DNA from: Synechococcus sp. CC9605
Lineage (GTDB): Bacteria > Cyanobacteriota > Cyanobacteriia > PCC-6307 > Cyanobiaceae
Assembly (NCBI RefSeq): GCF_000012625.1
Contig: NC_007516.1
Coordinates: forward strand, 1,054,001 to 1,118,000
Direction: 5' to 3'
DNA length: 64,000 nt
Each line of letters starts with the position of its first letter. The stretch's first letter is position 1. Below, piece after piece: positions 40,209-48,271 of this stretch. Under the pieces are notes generated by a model, which saw only the letters and a program-made list of their open reading frames with translations, was not told the origin of the DNA and did no database searches. Both the position numbers and the translations under genes were made by a program.

Positions 40209-41731
40209 TGGACTTGCAGATTGTTTTCCCCGCACTTATATTCCTGCCTGCATTTTTGGGTTTTGTAGGTTGTGTTTTCCCGAGAATTGTTTTCCCTTTT
40301 GGCGTTTTGAGTCTGCTTGGTTTTGCAGCATCAAGCTTTGCTGCACTTCAAGGTGATTTTGCTTATGCATTCACGCTGGTCGGCGAGGGGGGGATTCAAT
40401 TTTCTATTGATTCTTATGCATTTCCTCTGATATTCGGTAGCTGTATCACTCTACTTATCGTATTTGGTCTTTTTGCGAATCGATTTACTCATTATTTTTA
40501 CCAAATATGTTTGGTTCTGCTCACCGCGCTATTTATTTCCTTCAATGCCGTTGACCTGGTCAGCTTGTTTATTTCATTAGAGTTACTTGGTTTTTGTGCC
40601 TTTCTGCTGGTTGCAGACCGTAATGATAAAAAGTCTTTGTTTAATTCTTTCCAGTATTTGATTGGAGGTGGATTGGCAATGCTCATCTATTTGATTGGCG
40701 TTGTGCAAGCTTTCACATACACAGGTAGTTTCTTGTTAGAAGATCTGGTAAATGCTCCTGATACAGCGCTTTGCCTAATTATTGCTGGCTTACTGACTAA
40801 ATCTGGAGTTTTTCTTTGTGGTTTGTGGGTTCCTAACATTTATTCCCATGCCAACTGTCAGTCTTCCGCAATACTTTCAGGTTGTGTGACCTGTGCTGGA
40901 ATCGCTCCGATTGCACGGATGAGTCAGATTCTGACTCCAATTAGCGATTCCATGATTGTTATTGGTGTGATCAGTGCTGTTGTTGCAGCCATCTATGCGG
41001 TCTTTGAGCGTGAAAGTGGCAGGGCACTTGGCTGGAGTTCTGTCTCTCAATTAGGTATTGCCATCCTATCTCCTTCCTATGGTTGCATTTATGCAATGCA
41101 GCATGGTATCTGCAAGGCATTACTATTTTCTACTTTGCGCGATGAAAACGATCATTCGAATAGTCTTTCTAACCTAGATTCAATGCATTTTAATAATCGA
41201 AATTCACCAAAAGAACTATTAAGAGTAATCGTTTTTGTTGTTGCCAGTCTATCCATCATGGGATTTCCATTTCTGGCAGGTTTTATCACGAAAACCTGGA
41301 TTAAATACGATATACCATTTGAAGCAAGGCTTATTTATACAACAGCATCCTTGCTCACTTCAACTGTATATGCTCGTTTGATTTTCGACAGAATTAGTGT
41401 CTTTTCTAAGAAACAAAATTTAAACCAAGCTACGCCTTTTGATTTAGTAAATGCTTTTAATGACTTATTTGCAAGGCCTAAAAATTATATACTTATGCTG
41501 TCTATAATCTTTCTGGCGTGTTCGTCCCTACTCTTCCCTGAATTGTTAACACTTGGTTCGATCCAGTCAGCAGTTGTTTCTGCAATATTGGGCGGCATTC
41601 TGTTTGTGTCAGTTGTTGGTATACAAGCTGATGACTTTGTCAAGCCGGTGACACGAACACTGGATTTGGTTGGTGCACCTTTTCTTGTCGCTGCTCTTTT
41701 ACTTGCAAATCTCCTTTACTTGAAAATCTAA
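40208..41731 (+). CDS. MrpD/MnhD proton-channel-like subunit
   Basis: A 507-residue polytopic protein of the NuoL/M/N-MrpA/D family. The key Glu of the fifth helix is present (LFISLELLG) and the TM7-like Lys is seen in LLTKSGVFLCGLW. In the TM8-like segment (ILSGCVTCAGIAPIARM) the Lys found in most family members (in VKAGVY-type motifs) is absent. A later GICKALLFSTL keeps the TM12-type Lys. ATGA overlaps with both neighbours indicate an operon. Cation specificity is inferred from the family only. Confidence 0.85.
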   Translation: MDLQIVFPALIFLPAFLGFVGCVFPRIVFPFGVLSLLGFAASSFAALQGDFAYAFTLVGEGGIQFSIDSYAFPLIFGSCITLLIVFGLFANRFTHYFYQICLVLLTALFISFNAVDLVSLFISLELLGFCAFLLVADRNDKKSLFNSFQYLIGGGLAMLIYLIGVVQAFTYTGSFLLEDLVNAPDTALCLIIAGLLTKSGVFLCGLWVPNIYSHANCQSSAILSGCVTCAGIAPIARMSQILTPISDSMIVIGVISAVVAAIYAVFERESGRALGWSSVSQLGIAILSPSYGCIYAMQHGICKALLFSTLRDENDHSNSLSNLDSMHFNNRNSPKELLRVIVFVVASLSIMGFPFLAGFITKTWIKYDIPFEARLIYTTASLLTSTVYARLIFDRISVFSKKQNLNQATPFDLVNAFNDLFARPKNYILMLSIIFLACSSLLFPELLTLGSIQSAVVSAILGGILFVSVVGIQADDFVKPVTRTLDLVGAPFLVAALLLANLLYLKI

Positions 41732-42171
41732 TGACAAATTTCATAAGACTATCTTTAATTCTTTTATTCCGGCTTTCATTGTGGTGCTTGGTGACTGCAA
41801 GTTTCCATTCAAATAATATTATAATTGGTTTAATTGTTTGTCTATTAATACCATTCGGTGATTTTAGAAAGCTAAAGCTATCACCATTGATCTCTGAAAT
41901 CTTGCTTACCTTACGTCTGCCCATCGATATGATTAAAGAAAGTTTTCAGTTGATCTTAATTTCAGATCCTGTCGATGATTTTTCTGAGCAGAGTCTTTCC
42001 AGCCGTGCAATAAATGGATCAAGGTATTCAAAATTTCTAGATCTTTTTCGAATGACTTTTACCCCAATGACATTGGTGACTCGTCTTGAGAAGACTCAAA
42101 TTTGGAGGGTTCACAACGTTATTTCTGCTTCCACCCTGGATTCCCCCCCTCACGAGGTATCCAAGCAATGA
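41731..42171 (+). CDS. MrpE/MnhE subunit
   Basis: A 146-residue membrane protein of the MnhE family, with two or three N-terminal helices and a conserved C-terminal cytoplasmic domain. The segment RMTFTPMTLVTRLEKTQIWRVHNV corresponds to the family's usual SI.LTPGT...V HVLD region, though diverged. It is coupled by one-base or four-base overlaps to MrpD and MrpF. Its role in the antiporter is structural or assembly-related in characterised complexes. Confidence 0.75.
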   Translation: MTNFIRLSLILLFRLSLWCLVTASFHSNNIIIGLIVCLLIPFGDFRKLKLSPLISEILLTLRLPIDMIKESFQLILISDPVDDFSEQSLSSRAINGSRYSKFLDLFRMTFTPMTLVTRLEKTQIWRVHNVISASTLDSPPHEVSKQ

Positions 42172-42446
42172 TTCAATTCAATCCTGTTGGTCTTGAAGTT
42201 CTTCAATATATCATTATATATCTGATGTTATTAATCAGTTTAATCCCCGTTTTTGCAATTTCTAGGTCTAAAGACACACCTGAGCGTATTGCCTATGCCT
42301 CAAGCTTTGGGCATAAGCTTGCAATGATGATACTACTTTTTGGTGTTTTTAGAGGTGATTGGATGATTGGTTGTATTGGTGCATTCATTCTTATTGTTGG
42401 GGATGCCGGCATGCTCATTCTTTCTTTGCTTGAGATGAGGATTTAA
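42168..42446 (+). CDS. MrpF/MnhF subunit
   Basis: A 92-residue three-helix protein (ATG at 42168, overlapping the MrpE stop by four bases). The pattern of an N-terminal helix (LEVLQYIIIYLMLLISLIPV), a charged loop with RSKDTPERIAYA and two more helices ending LILSLLEMRI matches MrpF (in particular the GPs..DRv.A loop, here in a diverged form). Operon position and length support the call. Confidence 0.72.
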   Translation: MIQFNPVGLEVLQYIIIYLMLLISLIPVFAISRSKDTPERIAYASSFGHKLAMMILLFGVFRGDWMIGCIGAFILIVGDAGMLILSLLEMRI

Positions 42447-42449
42447 GTC

Positions 42450-42725
42450 ATGACACTTTCTATACTTTCATACGCATTTCTGTTTGTTGGCTTGTTCTTT
42501 TGGACTTGGGGAACTTTTCCTATTCTGAATCGTGAGCATTCCATCTTCTATAAATTGCACACTCTTACTGTTTCAGACAGTGTTGGTTCACTTTTAATCC
42601 TTTTTAGTTTAATAATTCGTTTCCCACAATATTGGCCTTTGTTAGTTGTAACTGCTCTCTCTTTGTCGTTATGGAACACGATTTCCAGTTACATTCTTGG
42701 AAATATTTCTGACCGAAGATTATGA
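42450..42725 (+). CDS. MrpG/MnhG subunit
   Basis: A 91-residue membrane protein of the MnhG family with three helices (FLFVGLFFWTWGTFPI, then DSVGSLLILFSLII, then PLLVVTALSLSLWNTI). A KLHTLTVSDSVG segment corresponds to the RlHAa...tlG segment of MnhG. It is 3 bases downstream of MrpF and overlaps the next gene by four bases. Confidence 0.75.
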   Translation: MTLSILSYAFLFVGLFFWTWGTFPILNREHSIFYKLHTLTVSDSVGSLLILFSLIIRFPQYWPLLVVTALSLSLWNTISSYILGNISDRRL

Positions 42726-43267
42726 ACAACGCCATCACCAACACTGCTTTAATTTTCCCATTTGAACTCCTGCTTCCGGTTCTGGGAATTCTTCTCATAC
42801 GTTCTCAATCACCAATCAACAGCCTTATTTATCGCTCATTCCTTGGAAGTATATCTGCACTTATTTATGCCCTTGTTGGTGCCCCTGATGTCGCATTGAC
42901 TGAAGTCATGGTTGGTACCCTTTTGTCCTCATTGCTTTACATTGTAACCATTCGTTCTTGTTATTCAATTGTTTTAATCCATGATAAGGGTTCATCTGTT
43001 CCTGATTCATTGAAATTAAAGCTAAAAACATTATTTGATGAGTTGCATTTAAATATTGTTTATCAACCTGAGGATCTAAATGGTGAAAATGTCTCGATTC
43101 TTGATTGCTTATCTTCCTCTAAACATTCAGGTTCGCCCCATGCCATCATGCATGAGTCAATAATTTATTTTGAGGCAGAAAGCCTTCTATTGGATGTGCA
43201 AAATACAGTCAATTTTGATGATTTGAAACTTGACCTATCTTTTTCCACGACTTCATCATTAGCATGA
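42722..43267 (+). CDS. MrpA C-terminal-like / MbhD-type subunit (DUF4040)
   Basis: A 181-residue protein whose N-terminal ~80 residues carry the DUF4040 segment YALVGAPDVALTEVMVGTLLSSLLY, normally found in the C-terminal part of MrpA or as stand-alone MbhD. The large antiporter domain of MrpA is missing from this cluster. A hydrophilic C-terminal extension (about residues 100-181, with acidic and Ser-rich stretches) is not part of that domain. Overlaps on both sides suggest coupled translation. Confidence 0.75.
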   Translation: MNNAITNTALIFPFELLLPVLGILLIRSQSPINSLIYRSFLGSISALIYALVGAPDVALTEVMVGTLLSSLLYIVTIRSCYSIVLIHDKGSSVPDSLKLKLKTLFDELHLNIVYQPEDLNGENVSILDCLSSSKHSGSPHAIMHESIIYFEAESLLLDVQNTVNFDDLKLDLSFSTTSSLA

Positions 43268-43986
43268 CTCCACCATCCAAAACAACAGACTCAAGTCTCT
43301 TTCCTCCTTCAAGCCAATCCTTGAAGTCCCTTGTTTACTTGTTGGCCATCACATCAGTGATGTTCATGGTCTTGTTCTCGCGGGATGACACTCTGGGTAG
43401 AGATACACAGGCAATCGTTGACTATCTTTCTACTTATACACTAATACCTAATTCGGTTACATCAGTTATATTGGTAACACGTCTTTTCGATACTGTTGGT
43501 GAGGTTAGTGTATTTACAATCGCTGGTCTTGGCGTAAAAATCTTGCTGCATGAGGAGGATTCTGAAGAGAGATTTGTTGGGGTTAATGATCAGGCTGTTC
43601 GCCTACTTCTCGATATCGCGGCATTATTGAGTTTTTTCTTGGCCATTGATCTTGCCCTCAAGGGTCATTTAACACCCGGTGGTGGCTTTGCATCAGGAGT
43701 AGCAGGAGCCACTGCTATCACACTATTGATGATCACTGGAAGGCTTCAAAAAGTTGAAGACTTTTACTTCAAAGCCAATGCACCTGCAATTGAAAAATTT
43801 GCTGTTGCTTGCTTCATATTATTAGCGTTGGCTACGTTGTCTTCTTTTTTATATCCTGCTTCAATATTTTCGAATCTTTCACCGGTTTTTTATATCCCAG
43901 CTTTGAATATTATCGCTGCTTTGAAAGTTACCTTTGGTGCTTGGTCTATTCTACGTTTATTTGTCATCAAGAGAGGCGTACTCTGA
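43264..43986 (+). CDS. MrpB/MnhB subunit
   Basis: A 240-residue membrane protein of the MnhB family. The motif DLALKGHLTPGGGFASGVAGATAITLL is the family's hallmark (GH..PGGGF.gG), preceded by DTVGEVSVFTIAGLGV. The ~60-residue N-terminal part may carry an extra helix (YLLAITSVMFMVLF) resembling MbhE. It closes the Mrp part of the operon. Confidence 0.85.
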   Translation: MTPPSKTTDSSLFPPSSQSLKSLVYLLAITSVMFMVLFSRDDTLGRDTQAIVDYLSTYTLIPNSVTSVILVTRLFDTVGEVSVFTIAGLGVKILLHEEDSEERFVGVNDQAVRLLLDIAALLSFFLAIDLALKGHLTPGGGFASGVAGATAITLLMITGRLQKVEDFYFKANAPAIEKFAVACFILLALATLSSFLYPASIFSNLSPVFYIPALNIIAALKVTFGAWSILRLFVIKRGVL

Positions 43987-43992
43987 TTCCAT

Positions 43993-44748
43993 ATGAAATA
44001 TCCAGGCAAAGATCCGTGGTATTTCGGGGATTACCTGGGTGGCCTTCCTGGTAATTACTATTCTTTGCTACTGAATTGCATAATCATACTGCTTTTAGCT
44101 CAAATCGCTTTGAGTACTGAACCATCATTAGACACCAAGGTTGGTAATTTTTATCTTGACTTTGCTTTAAATTTGATCGAGGTTTTCTTTATCACTGATT
44201 ATGTTGGTAAATTATCAAATACATGGTCTTTATCTGATTATTCTACTTCGGGTCTTGTTGCCTCTTTCTTCCAGAGAGGCGCTCTCATTGATCTTGGCAT
44301 AGTCTTGGTCTTGGTAACTGAAGTTTTCCCTAACGATTCGTTTGTTGTGATCGGAATATATATTTTGAAATCTTTGCTGTCAATATATTACTCGAGATTT
44401 CAACGTGTCTTGAAGCGGGTTCAGTTTATCTTGACCGATTCACCTGGTTATACATTCTTTCCCTTGGTTTTGCTTTCCATTGTTACTTACGTTATGGCGT
44501 TTTGTATTTACCTTCTTGAGCGGGATTTTGATTCAGAGCATTTTGGCTCGATCACCCGAGCCCTATGGTTTTCCATTGTCACGTCTACCACGATCGGTTA
44601 TGGCGATGTAACCCCATCAACAACGCTTGGCAAGTTTGTCGCAATCGGTTTTGGTATTGTAGGAATCGTTTGTGTTGCACTATTAACTGCTAATATTTTA
44701 GAATCTAATTCAAGATTCAACGAACTTGGAGAATCTTCTGATGCTTAA
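43993..44748 (+). CDS. Voltage-gated-type potassium channel subunit
   Basis: A 251-residue K+ channel. The selectivity filter TTIGYGDVTPST (Thr199-Asp205) sits between S5-like (PLVLLSIVTYVMAFCIYLLE) and S6-like (FVAIGFGIVGIVCVALLTANI) helices. N-terminal helices include a possible S4 with YYSRFQRVLKRVQ, giving a six-helix Kv-like layout. It begins seven bases after mrpB, in the same transcription unit, which suggests coordinated Na+/H+ exchange and K+ conductance. Confidence 0.88.
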   Translation: MKYPGKDPWYFGDYLGGLPGNYYSLLLNCIIILLLAQIALSTEPSLDTKVGNFYLDFALNLIEVFFITDYVGKLSNTWSLSDYSTSGLVASFFQRGALIDLGIVLVLVTEVFPNDSFVVIGIYILKSLLSIYYSRFQRVLKRVQFILTDSPGYTFFPLVLLSIVTYVMAFCIYLLERDFDSEHFGSITRALWFSIVTSTTIGYGDVTPSTTLGKFVAIGFGIVGIVCVALLTANILESNSRFNELGESSDA

Positions 44749-44754
44749 GTTTAA

Positions 44755-45489
44755 ATGACTGATTACCCAATCTTAACTTTTGAATCTCTTAACCACGTTC
44801 TCGATGTTGGTACGCCCTTCCCTCTCTTTGAATCCTACTTAAATTCATACTCAACCTATATTGATTTTTTGAAGTTTGGTTGGGGAAGTGCACTTGTAGA
44901 TCCCGATTTTTCGCGAAAGTCGAATCTCTGTAAGCAGCTTAATGTTCGTCCTGTTCTTGGTGGAACGTTCTTTGAGTATATGATTTATCGTCATAGCTTT
45001 GACGAATTTTTACGACGAATAGAATCCTTTGGTCTCGATTGTGTTGAGCTTAGTCGTGGAACAATAGATCTTGATGATTCAACTTATTGCTCATATATAA
45101 AAAAACTTTCCTCAAATTTCTTTGTAATGAGTGAGGTGGGTCGCAAATCATCTGACCCGGAATTTGAATTAACTCCCCAGCAATGGATTGATCACTGCGA
45201 GATTTCAGCCCAATCGGGTGCTTCTCTTATCATTCTTGAATCCAGGGAATCTGGCCGTTCTGGCTATGTTTCAGATGGTGGTCAAGTAGATAGTGTTTTG
45301 CTTGAATCGATTACTGCAAGGCTTCCAATTGGTCGCTTTCTGTTTGAAGCTCCCATCAAATCAGTTCAGACTTATCTAATTAAGCGTTACGGACCGCACG
45401 TGAACATTGGCAATATCTCTCTTGGTGACCTCGTTGCTGTCGAATCTCTTCGTAGAGGATTACGCTCAGACACGTTATTGGCTGTGTAA
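44755..45489 (+). CDS. comA: ComA-family phosphosulfolactate synthase-like protein
   Basis: A 244-residue TIM-barrel protein. It matches ComA, which adds sulfite to PEP to give (R)-2-phospho-3-sulfolactate, through LKFGWGSALVD, VLGGTFFEYM, CVELSRGTIDLDD, SEVGRKSSDPEF, the ILESRESGRSGY segment, FEAPIKSVQTYLI and a final GNISLGDLVAVESLRRGLRSDTL. The family also includes plant HSA32, so substrate is not certain. It starts six bases after the channel gene. ComB (11235-11966) is the expected next step, and coenzyme M later steps are not seen. Confidence 0.85.
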   Translation: MTDYPILTFESLNHVLDVGTPFPLFESYLNSYSTYIDFLKFGWGSALVDPDFSRKSNLCKQLNVRPVLGGTFFEYMIYRHSFDEFLRRIESFGLDCVELSRGTIDLDDSTYCSYIKKLSSNFFVMSEVGRKSSDPEFELTPQQWIDHCEISAQSGASLIILESRESGRSGYVSDGGQVDSVLLESITARLPIGRFLFEAPIKSVQTYLIKRYGPHVNIGNISLGDLVAVESLRRGLRSDTLLAV

Positions 45490-45552
45490 CGTCTACTTGT
45501 TTTCCATTTGCTGATTCGCCCTTGTTTTAATGCCAGCTTAATCGAATTAGCC

Positions 45553-45558
45553 TACAAT
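45553..45558 (+). promoter_or_regulatory. Candidate -10 box upstream of the binding-protein gene
   Basis: TACAAT lies about 32 bases before the GTG start at 45590, in the only larger gap of the island (45490-45589). Just upstream is the imperfect palindrome GCTTAATCGAATTAGC (12 of 16 bases symmetric), a possible operator. A -35 element is not clear. Confidence 0.35.
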
Positions 45559-45589
45559 CCCCAAAGAGTTCTCTTGTCGTCTTTGTTGC

Positions 45590-46441
45590 GTGGTTAAGTC
45601 TTTTCTGAGATTAATTGTTTCATTTGCATGCGCATCCCTGCTTCTACTTTCTCCTCTCGAGGCCAACGCAGCCAATGATTTTGTGGATGCTATTCAAGGG
45701 AGAGGTTACCTTAAAGTAGGCTTGCCCCCTTACAACACTCCTCCTGCCTACTACCTTGAAGAAAACTCAGATGAGCTCCAAGGGTACGATGTTGATTTTG
45801 CAAAAACTTTGGCGAGCAAACTCGGCGTAGACATCCAATTTGATCGCTCGTCCACGAGTTTCAATAATCTGGTTGAACGTGTGGGTAATGGTGATTTTGA
45901 TATCGCAATTGGTAAACTTGGTCTTACATACAATCGGCTTTTTGATGCTTTCCCGATTCAATACTTAAGTTTTCGCCATGCCTTCCTTGCAAATCGAGAA
46001 TTTGTTGCTTCACTGGGTGTAGATCCAGATGACCCTAGGTTTGGGGAGATACTGAAGAATTCAACTGTAAGGATTGGTTCGATCAAAAACTCAACCTGGG
46101 AGACGGAGGCAAAAGCTAATTTCCCAAATGCTACGTTCGTTGGCTATAAAAATTGGCCAGCGGCCAAAAAAGCATTGTTTCAAGAAGACTCTGTGATTGA
46201 TGCGATCTATCGAGATACCACTGAAATCAAACCAATTGTCTATTCACAACCTGATTTGTCACTTAAGTATGTACCCATCCTTTTTGATGAGTTGATTGAT
46301 CGTAAGTCCATCTATTTGTCCCAAGATGGAAGGCTTGGCCTGAAAGACTTTATTGACATGACATTGCGCCGAGAGTGGGGAGGAATCAAAACTGACATCA
46401 ACATTCTGGATGAGTTTCAATCCTTCTATCTCCCCTCTTGA
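45590..46441 (+). CDS. Periplasmic solute-binding protein, family 3 (amino-acid type)
   Basis: A 283-residue secreted binding protein. A type I signal peptide (LIVSFACASLLLLSPLEANA, cleavage after about residue 27) and no lipobox. The SBP_bac_3 pattern is clear: GYLKVGLPPYNTPPAYY, GYDVDFAKTLASKLGV, NGDFDIAIGKLGLTYNRLFD (the Arg at the ligand site is kept) and a second lobe. The start is GTG at 45590. No ABC permease or ATPase follows; instead a Na+ symporter gene overlaps its stop. That pairing is unusual for this family. Confidence 0.85.
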   Translation: MVKSFLRLIVSFACASLLLLSPLEANAANDFVDAIQGRGYLKVGLPPYNTPPAYYLEENSDELQGYDVDFAKTLASKLGVDIQFDRSSTSFNNLVERVGNGDFDIAIGKLGLTYNRLFDAFPIQYLSFRHAFLANREFVASLGVDPDDPRFGEILKNSTVRIGSIKNSTWETEAKANFPNATFVGYKNWPAAKKALFQEDSVIDAIYRDTTEIKPIVYSQPDLSLKYVPILFDELIDRKSIYLSQDGRLGLKDFIDMTLRREWGGIKTDINILDEFQSFYLPS

Positions 46442-47784
46442 CCATGCGTCTTAATTCCTCACTTATTCAAAATCTATTTTCCTCCGTCTTTGCATTCCTG
46501 CCGAAGTTGCGAAAACCGCGCAACTTTTTCCTCTATATCTTGCCTTTCTCAATTGTTTTAGGCAGATTTATCCCGTCTTCCTACTCTTCCACGTTAAACG
46601 ATATCGGTGTTTCGTTGGTACAGCTTATTGCCTTTCCAGCGATTCCATTGGTTTTGTCCGCTGTGATGATTTCTATCGCCAACATCTTTGGCTCTGAAAC
46701 TCGAAGCAACAGCGACCGTATCCGATTTGGCACAAGGTTTATTGTTTCATTGCTGGCGGCAATTTTATTTGCATCCTCCCTGGCTCTGCTGCTTTCGCTT
46801 TATCAAAGTCCAGGCATTCTTTCCCCAAGCGCAAAGTTGTCGATTGGGCGATTCATGCTCGATGTCACCGATATTCGTATTGGTGCCGTTTCTGCTGTTG
46901 CCCAAGTGAATGATATTTGGTTTTCCAAGCTTATACCCAGCAACATTTTTGCTGATGCCTCTGACGGCCAAACATTGAAAGTCATCACTGGTTCTGTCAT
47001 TGCTGGTTTGGCAATTGCACGTCTCAGATCTGAATTCACGCAACCACTTATTACTTTACTCCGAAGCATTAATACCATTTCTGTTCAAGTTTTAAGCATC
47101 GTACTGAATCTTGCGCCTCTGGTTCTCATTTGCCTTATCTCTGCTGCGATTTCCACGATCAATGCTGAAATCGTTGTCGCCCTCCTAAATTTCACGATCT
47201 GCGTCTTCCTTACTGCAATCGCATCCCTTGGCATCTCAAGACTCGTCTTTCGTCGTTTCACTTCTACGTCTGAACGCTCAGGTATTTCCGTGAATCCAGT
47301 GGATTCCGTTTTCCTATTGAGCCTGTCTACGGGAAGCAGCATGACGGCTTATCCCTTGCTTTTCGATACCCTCACTGGCATGGGCCGTGATGAATCTGAA
47401 GTTGAGGCTTCAGCTTCACTGAGTTTGTTGATCGCCAGGCTTGGGAATGTTTCCTACAATGTGATAGCCATTCTATTTGCATTGAATCTTTATGACGTGA
47501 CCATTACTCCATTAAGGGTTGTTGAAGTCATTGCTCTGGGGGCTATCACTGGGATTTCTGCAGCTGGGCTCACAGGGGTGGCGACTGTCCCCACCATTAC
47601 TGTGGCTCTTCTGTACTTTCAAGTTCCTGCTCCTCCAATTCTCGTTCTTCTGTTGGCGATTGATCCAATTTTGACCCTCCCTCGGGCTGCTACGACCGGT
47701 GTTTTGGCAATGGCCATTGCCGTGGTTTCTTCTTACAAATCTCCTTCTCAGAAAGTTTTCAAAGATGCTGCAACTGCCGTCTGA
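46438..47784 (+). CDS. Dicarboxylate/amino-acid:cation symporter (DAACS family)
   Basis: A 448-residue protein of the GltPh-like sodium symporter family. It has a long hydrophobic N-terminal half, then a discontinuous-helix segment LSTGSSMTAYPLLFD, matching the HP1 SSS.AT.P element, and the late VTITPLRVVEVIALG...GVATVPT segment (HP2/TM8 region). The start is TTG at 46438 (overlapping the binding-protein stop) or ATG at 46444. The overlap with both neighbours indicates a functional unit with the binding protein. Confidence 0.82.
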   Translation: MTMRLNSSLIQNLFSSVFAFLPKLRKPRNFFLYILPFSIVLGRFIPSSYSSTLNDIGVSLVQLIAFPAIPLVLSAVMISIANIFGSETRSNSDRIRFGTRFIVSLLAAILFASSLALLLSLYQSPGILSPSAKLSIGRFMLDVTDIRIGAVSAVAQVNDIWFSKLIPSNIFADASDGQTLKVITGSVIAGLAIARLRSEFTQPLITLLRSINTISVQVLSIVLNLAPLVLICLISAAISTINAEIVVALLNFTICVFLTAIASLGISRLVFRRFTSTSERSGISVNPVDSVFLLSLSTGSSMTAYPLLFDTLTGMGRDESEVEASASLSLLIARLGNVSYNVIAILFALNLYDVTITPLRVVEVIALGAITGISAAGLTGVATVPTITVALLYFQVPAPPILVLLLAIDPILTLPRAATTGVLAMAIAVVSSYKSPSQKVFKDAATAV

Positions 47785-48271
47785 CTTTCCTCGAAGATTG
47801 TTTCTCTCTCGGTACAGAAAATTAGTTCATTTGCTTTCTGGGAGCATTCGGTCTGTTGCATTAAATATTCTCTGCGTTCTTCTTCTTTGCTTCGCATCGA
47901 CGTCGTGCTCCTTTAATTCGGAACCGCCGAGAAGTCTTGTGATTGAAGCTCTGCAGGCGCAAATTGCTGTCACCCAATCATCAATCTCAGAGAGCCTTGG
48001 TCTCAATCCAACGATCAAGGTCCCTGCGGTTAGCCGTGTGCGTGTCGATCATCAAGAAACACTTAAAGTGGATGGTCAACGCTTCATCCACCTTGAAGGA
48101 AGCTTTGATTGGCAACTCCCCCAAGATCCTGTGCGGGTTGATAGCTCTTTTGAACTTTTCCTCTTAAGGGGGCAGCGCGGTGAGGGTTGGACCCTTGCAC
48201 GGCCTGTTGCTGGCGAGGCGGATGATCTCCAGAGTTGGCTTCTGTACCCCCTTGGGTTACCTCAAGCTTGA
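47765..48271 (+). CDS. Small exported protein of unknown function (putative lipoprotein)
   Basis: A 168-residue protein (ATG at 47765), with the first 20 bases overlapping the symporter gene. After a basic start it has a hydrophobic helix (ILCVLLLCFASTSCSFN) with a weak lipobox (STSC), so it may be lipid-anchored in the periplasmic face. The remaining domain (EALQAQIAVTQSSISESLGL, then VDHQETLKVDGQRFIHLEGSFDWQLPQD) is polar and beta-rich, with no recognised family. It is likely an accessory of the preceding pair. It overlaps the convergent EamA gene by 15 bases. Confidence 0.7.
   Translation: MLQLPSDFPRRLFLSRYRKLVHLLSGSIRSVALNILCVLLLCFASTSCSFNSEPPRSLVIEALQAQIAVTQSSISESLGLNPTIKVPAVSRVRVDHQETLKVDGQRFIHLEGSFDWQLPQDPVRVDSSFELFLLRGQRGEGWTLARPVAGEADDLQSWLLYPLGLPQA

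Larger units (their letters stand above)
39744..48271. other. AT-rich co-directional island (ion antiporter, K+ channel, ComA, binding-protein/symporter)
   Basis: Single 60-base lines counted by hand are near 40% G+C here, against above 60% in the flanks. All ten protein genes are on the + strand, mostly overlapping or abutting. Codon use is AT-ending. No integrase, tRNA attachment site or direct repeats are apparent at the edges, so whether it is horizontally acquired or an old AT-biased core cluster is unknown. The left boundary falls inside ruvA; the right is the convergent EamA gene. Confidence 0.75.
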
